31,143 nucleotides of DNA from an uncultured Lachnospiraceae bacterium (GCA_937920345.1 CALGVA010000058.1:1-31143), one strand, 5' to 3'. Positions 8,286 to 16,115 are shown, counted from the first letter of the stretch. The notes: a model not told the origin generated them from the letters alone. Translations and numbers: made by a program.

Positions 8286-8381
8286 CGCCGAAGATCCGGA
8301 TACCAGATCGCGCCCACCGGGCATGATTCCCAAAAACCAATGGACTGTCAGGAACAAAACATTGATCAGGAGAAAACACAC

Positions 8382-9617
8382 ATGAGCAAGATCGCATTTT
8401 TCTGCATACCTGCACACGGACACACCAACCCGACCCTCGGCGTCGTAAGAGAACTGACCGCACGCGGACATAAAGTGCGCTACTATTCCTATGATCTTTT
8501 TCGGGAAAAAATAGAAGAGGCAGGCGCCGAATTTATCTCCTGTGACGCCTATGACACCGGGCTGCAGCCGGACCCTGACGCCGCTGCCAGAATCGGCAAA
8601 GATATCGCGTTTTCCACTCATATCCTGGTGGACATCACCCTGGCGATGGATCAGACACTCTGCGAAGATATGCGCAAGTTTTGCCCCGACTGTATCGTGG
8701 CCGACTCCATGGCAATCTGGGGCAAGGCGGCCGCTCTGAAACTGCATATCCCTTTTGTCTCATCCACTACCACTTTTGCCTTTAATAAATACTCCGCAAG
8801 AATCATGCAGCAAAGTTTCGGTGCATTACTCCGCATGATGATATCCATGCCCAAAATCAATAAGGACCTTAAGCGCCTGCAGGATCACGGCTACCCGATC
8901 CGGAATATCATAGATCTCATGCAGAGTGACCCGCAGACGAACACCATCGTCTATACCTCACGCCAGTTTCAGCCGTGTGCCGAAACATTCCCTGACACCT
9001 ATGCCTTTGTCGGACCGTCGGTCAGGCCCGTTACCACGCAGATTACCAGGACACACGAGAAACTGGTCTATATTTCCATGGGAACCGTCAACAATGATAT
9101 GCTTCCGTTTTATCGAAACTGTATTGCCGCATTGGCCGATACGGACTATCAGGTGATCCTGTCCGTCGGTGATCTGGCAGATATCTCCGCCCTCGGATCC
9201 CGGCCGGACAATATCACCGTAGAGCGTCATGTGGATCAGATCGCCGTGCTTGCGCAGGCGGACGCTTTTATCTCTCACTGCGGTATGAACAGCGTCAATG
9301 AGAGTCTGTACTACCGTGTCCCATTGATCCTGTACCCGCAGACCACCGAACAGGGCGGCGTAGCCAACCGCGTGGCACAGCTTGGCGCCGGTATCTACCT
9401 GGAAGAAACAGGCGCAGCAAACCGGAAACGGACCCTATCCGCCGGAAACCGACGCTTCGAACCGGCGCCGGCTGCCATCCGCTCCGCCGTAGACCGGGTA
9501 CTGCAGGACGATACTTACCGCCGCAGCGCCTCTGCCATTTCGGACGGCTTCAGAAGCTGCAGCGGTGCAGGCGGCGCTGCGGATAAAATACTGGAGGTTA
9601 TCGCGGGCGGGCAGTAA
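8382..9617 (+). CDS. MGT-type UDP-glycosyltransferase (GT1)
   Basis: GT-B fold glycosyltransferase of the macrolide-glycosyltransferase / YjiC kind, about 411 aa. It transfers a sugar from UDP-sugar to small hydrophobic acceptors such as macrolides or phenolics. The N-terminal acceptor domain opens with a family-typical PAHGHTNP. The C-terminal donor domain carries HCGMNSVNESL and a following PQTTEQ..NA-type region, with the conserved His, Ser, Glu and Gln of the sugar-binding signature. The ATG at 8382 has AGGAG nine bases upstream. About 20 residues near position 350-370 (KRTLSAGNRR) look like an insertion relative to the usual family. Likely role: detoxification by glycosylation. Confidence 0.87.
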   Translation: MSKIAFFCIPAHGHTNPTLGVVRELTARGHKVRYYSYDLFREKIEEAGAEFISCDAYDTGLQPDPDAAARIGKDIAFSTHILVDITLAMDQTLCEDMRKFCPDCIVADSMAIWGKAAALKLHIPFVSSTTTFAFNKYSARIMQQSFGALLRMMISMPKINKDLKRLQDHGYPIRNIIDLMQSDPQTNTIVYTSRQFQPCAETFPDTYAFVGPSVRPVTTQITRTHEKLVYISMGTVNNDMLPFYRNCIAALADTDYQVILSVGDLADISALGSRPDNITVERHVDQIAVLAQADAFISHCGMNSVNESLYYRVPLILYPQTTEQGGVANRVAQLGAGIYLEETGAANRKRTLSAGNRRFEPAPAAIRSAVDRVLQDDTYRRSASAISDGFRSCSGAGGAADKILEVIAGGQ

Positions 9618-9655
9618 CTATCATGTTATAATCCTTTTAAACAAATCCGCTTTTA

Positions 9656-10879
9656 CTACCCCTTCACCACGCCCAGCGTCTTAAGCTTCCTGACCGGCGT
9701 TACCAGGTCCGTCTGCTGTGCCATCACCTCGTCGATATTCTTATAGGCGAATCTGCACTCCTCGGCCACGTCATTTTTCTTCCGCTTGCCGAGCACTACG
9801 CCTTGCTCTTTCAGATCCACCATCACCTGCTCCGTGGTAAAGGCATTCATTGCGCCGGTTCTGGAATAAGCCCGCCCCGCGCCGTGTGATGAGGTATGGA
9901 AAGATTCCTCATTTCCCCTGCCCTCCACCACATAGCTGACAGCCCCCATGGCACCGGGTATGACGGCTCTCTCTCCAAGCCTTGCCCTGGTCGCGCCCTT
10001 CCGGTGTACCCACACATTCTCTCCGTAGTGATTTTCCAGCGCCGCATAATTGTGGTGACAGTTGATCCGGTCGGTAAACGATACCGCCCGTCCCGCATAC
10101 CTTCCGATCTGCTCCTTCACAATGGCACAAACCCGCTCCATCATGTGATCTCTGTTTTCAAAAGCATAATCCAGCGCCAGATTCATCCAGTTGATATACC
10201 GCTGCCCTTCCTGTGTATGCACCGGCAGAAACGCAAGCCTGTACTCGTCCGGCACCTGACTGTACCACGTCCGGTTCAGTTCCCTCGCCTTATTATGAAA
10301 ATAATCGCAGATCTCTTTCCCCAAATGCCTGCTGCCCGAATGGATCATGATACACAGATATCCCTCCTCATCCTCCTGCAGTTCAATAAAATGGTTGCCG
10401 CCTCCCAGCGTGCCCACCTGATAATATCCTTCCTCTATCAGATGAAGCAGCGCCGGGTCGGCCTCATACCTTTCCATCTCGCCAAGCGCCCTGTCAAGCA
10501 CCGCCGACGCCTGTTTCCCGTTATGTTTTTGAAATCCCACAGGAACGGTGCGCATAATGTCACCCACCATGGACTGCATGATCGAAGCCGTCACATCCCT
10601 GATCTCCTTATATTTTATATCCGTCGCCATAAACACCATCCCGCAGCCGATATCCACGCCTACCGCATTGGGAATGATCACATCCTTCGCGGCAATGACG
10701 CCGCCGATAGGCATTCCTTTGCCTGTATGCGTATCCGGCATGAGACATGCCCATTTATGAAGAAAAGGCAGATCGGCCAAATGATACGCCTGCTCAATGC
10801 ATGTATCCTCGATCCGGTCGATCCCGGACAGCCACACCTTCACCGGAAATTTTGTGTTTTCATCATATATTACGAACAT
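9656..10879 (-). CDS. rtcB: RtcB family RNA ligase
   Basis: GTP- and Mn-dependent RNA ligase joining a 2',3'-cyclic phosphate or 3'-phosphate end to a 5'-OH, the product ends of many ribonuclease toxins. The 407-aa length fits the shorter RtcB subgroup. Metal and catalytic residues are visible: Cys79 in GVDIGCGM, His163 in GGGNHF, His180 in HSGSR, His275/276 in CHHNYA, and His332 in SSHGAGR, the likely guanylylated histidine. The ATG lies inside the last codons of the DUF2828 gene (10-nt overlap), with GAGGAG as ribosome site, so it is translationally coupled. It is the last gene of the operon with the two tRNA-like RNAs and converges on the glycosyltransferase. Confidence 0.97.
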   Translation of the reverse strand: MFVIYDENTKFPVKVWLSGIDRIEDTCIEQAYHLADLPFLHKWACLMPDTHTGKGMPIGGVIAAKDVIIPNAVGVDIGCGMVFMATDIKYKEIRDVTASIMQSMVGDIMRTVPVGFQKHNGKQASAVLDRALGEMERYEADPALLHLIEEGYYQVGTLGGGNHFIELQEDEEGYLCIMIHSGSRHLGKEICDYFHNKARELNRTWYSQVPDEYRLAFLPVHTQEGQRYINWMNLALDYAFENRDHMMERVCAIVKEQIGRYAGRAVSFTDRINCHHNYAALENHYGENVWVHRKGATRARLGERAVIPGAMGAVSYVVEGRGNEESFHTSSHGAGRAYSRTGAMNAFTTEQVMVDLKEQGVVLGKRKKNDVAEECRFAYKNIDEVMAQQTDLVTPVRKLKTLGVVKG

Positions 10880-12384
10880 AATCTCTCCTCCACCTTTCTG
10901 TATCGCTCATCGTCCAGTGTCTTTTTCAGGCACCGGAACGGATCTAATTCATTTGCGAGAACCATTCTGCAGACCTGAACGGAAAAGCCGCTGACCAGAC
11001 CTGCGCCAAGCGCATTTTGCCGCACCGGAATCACATTGGTTCTGCTGTTCACATTCCAGAACACCAGCTTCGGCAGACGGTAGCCATACGCCCCAAACCG
11101 CCGCCCGATGGACTCGAAAAGTGTCTCTCTGCCGTCTTTTTGCACAGCCGCGTCAAACTCCATATCCGATATCACGAGCACCGTACCGGGAAGTTCCTCC
11201 TGCCGCAAACGGTTTCTCACCGCCGTCTGCAGGATCAGTTCAAAAGTCGCCTCTATATTCGTATTACTGTAATCGCAGTTTGCAAAAGCCAGTTCCAGCT
11301 TCTCCCGCAGTGTCCTGCAGTTTGACAGATCCACATATTTAGGGCTTGCCGAAAAAGTAATATACTTATCCCGATACGCACCGCGCATGCGCTCCGCAAA
11401 GTAAATGCCCAGCGCATTGGATACATGAAGCGCCATGATACTGCCGTCTCCCACAGCACACTGCATACTGCCAGAACCATCCACCACGCAGAGTACATTA
11501 CCCGCCTCCGCCACCGTGTCGGGAAGATTCTTCCACAATGCTTCCAGAGACGGATCTTCCGCTCCGGTCTCCATCTGCCAGCCTTTTTGCACCATATACC
11601 GTGCCACGATCTCATGCGGCATAAGCACGCCTGCATGAACCACCGCCTTTTGTTCCAGCACGGCCTGAAGATACTCCTGCCTGCGTACCTGATCGTGAAG
11701 CAGAAAGGCGTTCCGATATATCAGATTGGCGCGGGACGCAACTCTTGTATAGTCGATTTCCTCCCAGCGCCTGCCGCTCATATACACCTCCGTCACCCCT
11801 GTATAAGATCGCAGCGCCGACAGCGTCTTTCTGTACTCTCCGGCGGACATCCCCATGAAATGCTGTATCCTGGCCGCTGCCCGTCTGGATTCCCCGGAAG
11901 AAGTGTTGTTGCCCGGTATCCACTTTGCACACAGTGACACCTTTCCTGCGGCCCTCATGCCTGCGATATCTTGCGTAAGCTGCTCCCCTATAACCGACAG
12001 CGCCTTTTCCTCAAGCGGCGTATCAAAAAGACACAGCAGATCATCATAACGGCCATACTCCGCCATAAGCCCGACCAGCTTTCCGGTCATTTCCCTTTCC
12101 CGCTCAGCCAGATAGCGAAGGATAATGCGGAAGGAACGTCTCTCCCCCATACCGCCTCTTGCGTCACGCAGGAAAAACAGCCACTTCATCGCAAGAATCC
12201 TGTCCTCATAGAATGCCGGGATGAATCTCTTGATAATCTCCGCCTCCGTCATATTTCTCAGTGACGCCGCCGCAAAGTTCAGATCCACCAGAGCCTTCCC
12301 TGTTGTAGCATACCCGGCCGCACCGTTCTCCGTTCTCTTCCTGCTGTCATTGATCGTTGTATGTAATCTCTCCATAAAATTCAT
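10870..12384 (-). CDS. DUF2828 protein: TROVE-like RNA-binding plus VWA domain
   Basis: A 504-aa protein of the DUF2828 family, distant in sequence but parallel in layout to Ro60/Rsr. The helical-repeat part (about 1-290) contains RDARGGMGERR near 73-83 and a VASRAN..Y..AF block near 215-228. It is followed by a von Willebrand A domain from about residue 296, with the MIDAS metal motif D302-G-S304-G-S306. Ro proteins bind Y RNAs and misfolded RNAs in the toroid of helical repeats. By analogy this one likely binds the tRNA-like RNAs encoded in its own leader and delivers damaged RNA to RtcB; this is inference. The ATG at 12384 has AAGGAG upstream, only 20 nt after the tRNA-like RNA B. It overlaps rtcB. 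Confidence 0.9.
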   Translation of the reverse strand: MNFMERLHTTINDSRKRTENGAAGYATTGKALVDLNFAAASLRNMTEAEIIKRFIPAFYEDRILAMKWLFFLRDARGGMGERRSFRIILRYLAEREREMTGKLVGLMAEYGRYDDLLCLFDTPLEEKALSVIGEQLTQDIAGMRAAGKVSLCAKWIPGNNTSSGESRRAAARIQHFMGMSAGEYRKTLSALRSYTGVTEVYMSGRRWEEIDYTRVASRANLIYRNAFLLHDQVRRQEYLQAVLEQKAVVHAGVLMPHEIVARYMVQKGWQMETGAEDPSLEALWKNLPDTVAEAGNVLCVVDGSGSMQCAVGDGSIMALHVSNALGIYFAERMRGAYRDKYITFSASPKYVDLSNCRTLREKLELAFANCDYSNTNIEATFELILQTAVRNRLRQEELPGTVLVISDMEFDAAVQKDGRETLFESIGRRFGAYGYRLPKLVFWNVNSRTNVIPVRQNALGAGLVSGFSVQVCRMVLANELDPFRCLKKTLDDERYRKVEERLCS

Positions 12385-12404
12385 TTTCGTTCTCCTTTCA
12401 AAAA

Positions 12405-12493
12405 GCCTTACCGGGGCAGGATTCGAACCTGCATAAACCATTTTTTTATTGCTGTAAAAGTCTTTGCCAAGACTTGTTTTTCCACGGTAAGGC
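12405..12493 (-). ncRNA. tRNA-like RNA B (leader of DUF2828-rtcB)
   Basis: An 89-nt element that folds as a four-armed cloverleaf. A 9-bp closing stem GCCTTACCG/CGGTAAGGC joins 12485-12493 with 12405-12413. A D-arm-like hairpin has stem AAGTC/GACTT and an 8-nt loop TTGGCAAA containing GG. An anticodon-arm-like hairpin at 12433-12449 has exactly 5 bp and a 7-nt loop (AAAATGG). A perfect T-arm at 12416-12432 has stem GCAGG/CCTGC and loop TTCGAAT. It lacks a normal D-arm sequence, a variable loop and an encoded CCA. TTTTT follows the closing stem directly (12400-12404), and the DUF2828 ribosome site is only a few bases further. It is not a plain tRNA. Confidence 0.82.
12449..12481 (-). repeat. 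33-nt shared core, copy in RNA B
   Basis: 31 of 33 positions are identical to 12628-12660. One of the two differences falls in the stem and preserves pairing (T-A here, T-G in the other copy). Confidence 0.9.
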
Positions 12494-12570
12494 TGCTTTC
12501 AGACGCCGGGAAAGCCATCAGCGGTTTCCGCCTGCCATGCAGTTCCCTCATGACATTGGAACCGCCCCGT
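12494..12570 (-). other. Spacer between the two tRNA-like RNAs
   Basis: 77 nt with two small hairpins: GTTCC/GGAAC (12542-12546 with 12558-12562), and GCGG-TTT-CCGC (12521-12531) extended by two more pairs. No T-arm or D-arm is seen. It is probably transcribed as part of the precursor. Confidence 0.5.
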
Positions 12571-12698
12571 AAGCCGCCGCCCAGACGGGAATCGAACCCG
12601 CGACACCGCACTCTGAAGGTGATGTATTTGCTGTTAAAGCCTTTGCCAAGACTTGTTTTTTTCGTGCTCTACCATCTGAGCTACTGTGGCGGCGGCTT
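12571..12698 (-). ncRNA. tRNA-like RNA A (promoter-proximal)
   Basis: A 128-nt element. Its ends form a 14-bp closing stem with one bulged A (12684-12698 with 12571-12584), twice the usual acceptor length. A canonical D-arm GCTC-AGATGGTA-GAGC (12666-12681) is preceded by TA as at tRNA positions 8-9. Then comes the hairpin AAGTC-TTGGCAAA-GGCTT shared with RNA B. A small CACC/GGTG hairpin follows, then a T-arm GCGGG-TTCGATT-CCCGT (12585-12601). The anticodon arm cannot be formed in normal register, and removing the insert does not give a paired anticodon stem, so it is unlikely to be an intron-containing tRNA. No CCA is encoded. It lies about 26 nt after the inferred transcription start. Confidence 0.85.
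12628..12660 (-). repeat. 33-nt shared core, copy in RNA A
   Basis: Second copy of the core found at 12449-12481. It contains the AAGTC-TTGGCAAA-GGCTT hairpin, flanked by an A-run on the 5' side and ACAGCAA on the 3' side. Confidence 0.9.
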
Positions 12699-12730
12699 TG
12701 GAGGCGTTTCCCCTTGTCTGAATACAGGAT

Positions 12731-12759
12731 ATAATATCCCGCCAAAAGAATCATTTCAA
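12731..12759 (-). promoter_or_regulatory. Promoter of the tRNA-like RNA / DUF2828 / rtcB operon
   Basis: -35 TTGAAA (12754-12759), a 17-bp spacer and -10 TATTAT (12731-12736) on the minus strand. A 13-nt palindrome GGATATAATATCC (12727-12739) covers the -10 box and is a good operator candidate for one of the divergent WYL regulators. Confidence 0.75.
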
Positions 12760-12773
12760 AAAAGTTGCGAAGT

Positions 12774-12779
12774 TATGAT
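12774..12779 (+). promoter_or_regulatory. -10 box of the WYL regulator pair
   Basis: TATGAT on the plus strand, about 50 bases before the WYL gene start. The expected -35 (12751-12756, TCATTT) is poor and overlaps the -35 of the opposite promoter, so the two promoters probably compete or need an activator. Confidence 0.45.
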
Positions 12780-12833
12780 AGAATGAAAAAAGAGTATGGA
12801 AAAACAGATTCGCTTCGTAAGACGAGGATTAAT

Positions 12834-14144
12834 ATGTCAGAATTTAACGAACTTATCAAATCATTTGCAAAAAGCAGAGAATATGTGCGCGACTTCTCTG
12901 TGTACGGCTTCAAGACCCGCGATGAATTTGACGGATGGAGCAGCCGGACCTACGATAACGAACGCCGCCGGCTGGAAAGCTGGCTCGCCGGCTATGTCAG
13001 GCAGGAGCACACCGGCAAAGCCAAAAACATCTACCTTTCCATCGACAGTAACCTGCTGGACACCAATCCGCTGTACCGGGTATGGAAAGCCAAGAGCTTC
13101 ACGGATAACGATATTATGCTGCACTTTTATATCCTGGATCTTCTGTTGAGAGCGCCGGATCAGACTGCCGGCGGCCAGACCGCGGACGAGATCACCGACG
13201 GTCTCCTTGCGCAGTACGGCACGGTCTTCGATTCCCAGATCGTCCGCCGCAAATGCAATCAATACGCCGACGAAGGCATTCTGATCAAAGAAAAAACAGG
13301 CCGGGAAGTCCGGTACCGCCCTGCTCCGCCCGCCCGGCCGCTCTTTACCGCGCACCCCGGTCTGCGGGACGCCGTGAAGCTGTACCAGCTTGCCTCACCC
13401 CTGGGCGTTGTCGGCAGTACGATCATGGATACCGTCTCATTTCAGAATAAACTGTTTCGGATCAAACACAATTTCTTTGTCCACACGCTGGAAGATGAAA
13501 TGCTGCTGCCGCTTCTGCAGGCCATGCACAAAGAGCAATCCGTCCTCCTGACTGTAAAAAGTACGAAGCAGGCAGGTACAGACAAAAGAAACATGACGCC
13601 CGCACAACACGCCAAAGCTTCTGCACCGTCCTGCCCGCTGCGCCAGACAGCCGGCGTACCCTTAAAAGTCTTCACCAGCACCCGCACCGGAAGGCGTTAC
13701 CTGTGCCTCTATCTGCCGCACAGGAAGCACTTCACAAATATCCGTATGGACGCCGTTAAATCCGTGAAAATACAGGAACCCTTTCCGGATTATAAAAACA
13801 TCCGGGAACAACTGGAACAAAATAAAGGCTCCGCGTGGGGCGTTTCCTTTCAAAACGAAAACCGCCGGCACTCCGAGCACGTAAAGCTTACACTGCATAT
13901 AAATGAACATGCAGAAAGCTATATCTTAAAACGGCTGGAACGGGAAGGAAAAGGCGGCACCATAACACACACCGCCGCCGACACCTTTACCTATGAGACC
14001 GATGTATTTGACGCCAATGAAATGCTGCCCTGGCTCCGCACCTTTATGGGGCGTATCCTTTCCATCGAGTCAGACTGCCCGCAGCTTGCCGCCCGTTTTC
14101 AGAGAGACTTTCTGTCCATGTACCATATGTACTTTGAAACGTGA
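12834..14144 (+). CDS. WYL-domain regulator, upstream member
   Basis: A 436-aa transcription regulator: an N-terminal helical region, a winged-helix segment at about 95-165 (DEITDGLLAQYG..IVRRKCNQYADEG), and a WYL ligand-sensing domain at about 215-330 with RRYLCLYLPHRK and HFTNIRMDAVKSV in place of the usual WYL core. A WCX-type C-terminal domain follows. WYL domains bind nucleic-acid or nucleotide ligands in several phage-defence and DNA-damage systems. The ATG at 12834 has GAGGA upstream; upstream in-frame TTG/ATG codons lack ribosome sites. It is divergent from the tRNA-like RNA/rtcB operon and immediately before a second WYL gene, so it probably controls that operon. Confidence 0.85.
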   Translation: MSEFNELIKSFAKSREYVRDFSVYGFKTRDEFDGWSSRTYDNERRRLESWLAGYVRQEHTGKAKNIYLSIDSNLLDTNPLYRVWKAKSFTDNDIMLHFYILDLLLRAPDQTAGGQTADEITDGLLAQYGTVFDSQIVRRKCNQYADEGILIKEKTGREVRYRPAPPARPLFTAHPGLRDAVKLYQLASPLGVVGSTIMDTVSFQNKLFRIKHNFFVHTLEDEMLLPLLQAMHKEQSVLLTVKSTKQAGTDKRNMTPAQHAKASAPSCPLRQTAGVPLKVFTSTRTGRRYLCLYLPHRKHFTNIRMDAVKSVKIQEPFPDYKNIREQLEQNKGSAWGVSFQNENRRHSEHVKLTLHINEHAESYILKRLEREGKGGTITHTAADTFTYETDVFDANEMLPWLRTFMGRILSIESDCPQLAARFQRDFLSMYHMYFET

Positions 14145-14157
14145 AGAGGACATACCG

Positions 14158-15123
14158 ATGAGCGAATTATTTTCTGAAATATACAACTGCTATTTTCAGG
14201 TGATCAAATCACTGATTGAACAGAAAAACTACATAACAGAAAGCGAACTGCAATACCGCGTTCAAAATGCCTGTTTCGAAGAAAGCATTCTCTCTCTGCT
14301 GCCCGGACTCACCGAAAACGGCTGGGGATTCTATGAGAAAAGAGACGGTGTCCTGCATTCCAGATTGTCCGGGAACTTCCACGTTCCCCTCACCGGCCTG
14401 CAGAAATCTTATCTGAAAGCACTCCTTCTGGATGAAAAGATCGGTCTCTTTCTCGATGAGACACAGATCGGGCAGCTCAATGCCGCTCTGTCGGACGTGG
14501 AGCCCCTTTTTCTTCCCGGCGACTTCTATTACTATGACCGCTTTGCCGATAAGGACGACTATGCGGATCCGGAATACAAAAAACATTTCCGGACGATCCT
14601 GTCCGCAATCCGCAATCATGAGTATGTAGACATCCTCTACGAATCACGCCATCAACGCCGGCTTCACCACAGCTATCTGCCCTGCCGCCTGGAATATTCC
14701 ATCAAAAACGACTGCTTCCGGCTGCTGGCCGTGAAATCTCATACCCACCGGAACCCGAAAATCATCACACTGAATCTCGGCCGCATTATAGAAGTTATGT
14801 CGACCGGAATAGTCGCACCCAAAATTCCGGACATCAACAGGCTCCTCAGACGCTCCTGCTACCATGAGCCGGTCAGGATTCTGATCAAAAACCGCCGCAA
14901 TGCATTAGAACGCGCCATGCTGCAATTCGCCAATTACGAGAAAAGCACCCGAAGGTTGAACGAAGATACCTACGAGTGCCTGATCTACTATAATAAGGAA
15001 ACCGAGACAGAACTTTTGATCGAAATCCTGTCTTTCGGCCCCATGATCAAAGTCGTGGGAAATGAAACTTTTCTCCGGCAGATCAAGGAGCGGCTCGGAC
15101 GGCAGATGGCTCTTGGATCGTAA
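14158..15123 (+). CDS. WYL-domain regulator, downstream member
   Basis: A 321-aa WYL protein. The N-terminal 140 residues are helical. The WYL domain (about 145-235) has the family pattern IRNHEYVDILYESR followed by LPCRLEYSIKNDCFRLLAVKS and IITLNLGRIIEV. A WCX-like C-terminus follows, ending FLRQIKERLGRQM. No clear winged helix is visible at the N-terminus, so it may act as the partner of the first WYL protein rather than bind DNA alone. The ATG is 13 nt after the preceding stop, with GAAGAGGA as ribosome site. Such paired WYL genes suggest a heteromeric sensor. Confidence 0.85.
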   Translation: MSELFSEIYNCYFQVIKSLIEQKNYITESELQYRVQNACFEESILSLLPGLTENGWGFYEKRDGVLHSRLSGNFHVPLTGLQKSYLKALLLDEKIGLFLDETQIGQLNAALSDVEPLFLPGDFYYYDRFADKDDYADPEYKKHFRTILSAIRNHEYVDILYESRHQRRLHHSYLPCRLEYSIKNDCFRLLAVKSHTHRNPKIITLNLGRIIEVMSTGIVAPKIPDINRLLRRSCYHEPVRILIKNRRNALERAMLQFANYEKSTRRLNEDTYECLIYYNKETETELLIEILSFGPMIKVVGNETFLRQIKERLGRQMALGS

Positions 15124-15142
15124 CAGGTCCTGCTGTCGCCTC

Positions 15143-15565
15143 CTACACATCCTCTCCATACTTCTCCCTCAGCCCCTTATTGATCTCTTCCGCCTGCCTG
15201 CGGTCGATCAGATAATAGGCGAAACCGGCCGCAAAGTATACGCCGCCCACATCTGCCATCATAGCGATAACGCCGCCCGGGCTAAAGCTGATCCAGTCAA
15301 ACCATATACCCATGGGAATCATGACGATACACAGCATGATATAATGCAATGCAAATTTGATGTACGACTTCGTCCTGCCGTCATTCTCCTTCGGAAGCAG
15401 CAGCACCGTTACAAAAGTGGTCACAAACCCGCAGAATAGAATTTTCCAGAATACAGCCACCGTGACTGTCTCCGCACCCGCCAGCGTATATTGGATACCG
15501 CATACGATCAGGATTCCCGTCGTAATATAAAGAAACCATTTTACAAAATTACTCAATATCTTCAT
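15143..15565 (-). CDS. DUF3021 membrane protein
   Basis: A 140-aa protein with four hydrophobic segments (about 8-28, 38-58, 72-90 and 100-122) and a charged tail, matching the DUF3021 family. These proteins are almost always encoded next to a LytTR regulator and are thought to modulate it from the membrane. GGAGG precedes the ATG and overlaps the stop of the LytTR gene (12-nt gap), so it is the second gene of that operon. Confidence 0.88.
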   Translation of the reverse strand: MKILSNFVKWFLYITTGILIVCGIQYTLAGAETVTVAVFWKILFCGFVTTFVTVLLLPKENDGRTKSYIKFALHYIMLCIVMIPMGIWFDWISFSPGGVIAMMADVGGVYFAAGFAYYLIDRRQAEEINKGLREKYGEDV

Positions 15566-15577
15566 GCTGTCCGCCTC

Positions 15578-16012
15578 CTATATCCCTATCTTTTTCTTCA
15601 GTTCCGCCACGTACTGACGCGAAATAATGACTTTCTCGCCGTTCTTCAGTTTTGCCTCGAAACGCCCGTTAAAGACAGGTTTTACATAAGCGATCTTAGA
15701 CGTGTTTACGATAGCCGATTTCGATATACGCAGAAAATCCGTATGTTCAAAATCCTGCTCGATTTCATACAGCTTTTTGTGAATCTCATAAGTTTCCTTT
15801 GACGTATAGGCAAAAATCTTATGATCGACCGCCTCGAAATAATAGATATCCTTATGTGACAGCTTTACAATCCTGTCTTCTACATACCCGGTCAGCTTCT
15901 CGCCCTCCCGCAATGCACAAATCAGGCGCATCATATTATCATCCAGCCTGGCACAGCGGATGATCACCTCATCCTCCTCACCCGGTTTCGGCGTCTCAAT
16001 TATTATTTTCAT
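15578..16012 (-). CDS. LytTR DNA-binding regulator
   Basis: A 144-aa transcription factor made of a short N-terminal segment and a LytTR beta-fold DNA-binding domain (about 45-144). Typical features are IYYFEAVDHKIFAYT, LRISKSAIVNTSKI and the C-terminal VIISRQYVAELKK. There is no receiver domain, so it is not a classical response regulator; it belongs to the stand-alone class paired with DUF3021. It starts at ATG with a GAGGGA ribosome site. Confidence 0.9.
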   Translation of the reverse strand: MKIIIETPKPGEEDEVIIRCARLDDNMMRLICALREGEKLTGYVEDRIVKLSHKDIYYFEAVDHKIFAYTSKETYEIHKKLYEIEQDFEHTDFLRISKSAIVNTSKIAYVKPVFNGRFEAKLKNGEKVIISRQYVAELKKKIGI

Positions 16013-16115
16013 CTTAATCCCTCATGCATATCACAAGCTTGTCTAGAAGAATACTGCCTGCAGCAATTCCTCTCTGCGGACGTTTCTTCCACGTGAATGG
16101 TATTTTCATTATTTC

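Noticed and set aside
9896..10978. 360-codon frame opposite rtcB
   Set aside because: The opposite strand encodes an unmistakable RtcB with all catalytic residues; this frame has no recognisable domain.
12571..12698. RNA A as a normal tRNA interrupted by a spliced intron
   Set aside because: Removing the inserted core does not restore a paired anticodon stem in register, the closing stem is twice the normal length, and no CCA or proper discriminator position follows.
12408..12754. Short ORFs of 67-68 codons across the tRNA-like region
   Set aside because: They have no ribosome sites, cross both structured RNAs and have atypical composition; they are chance frames.
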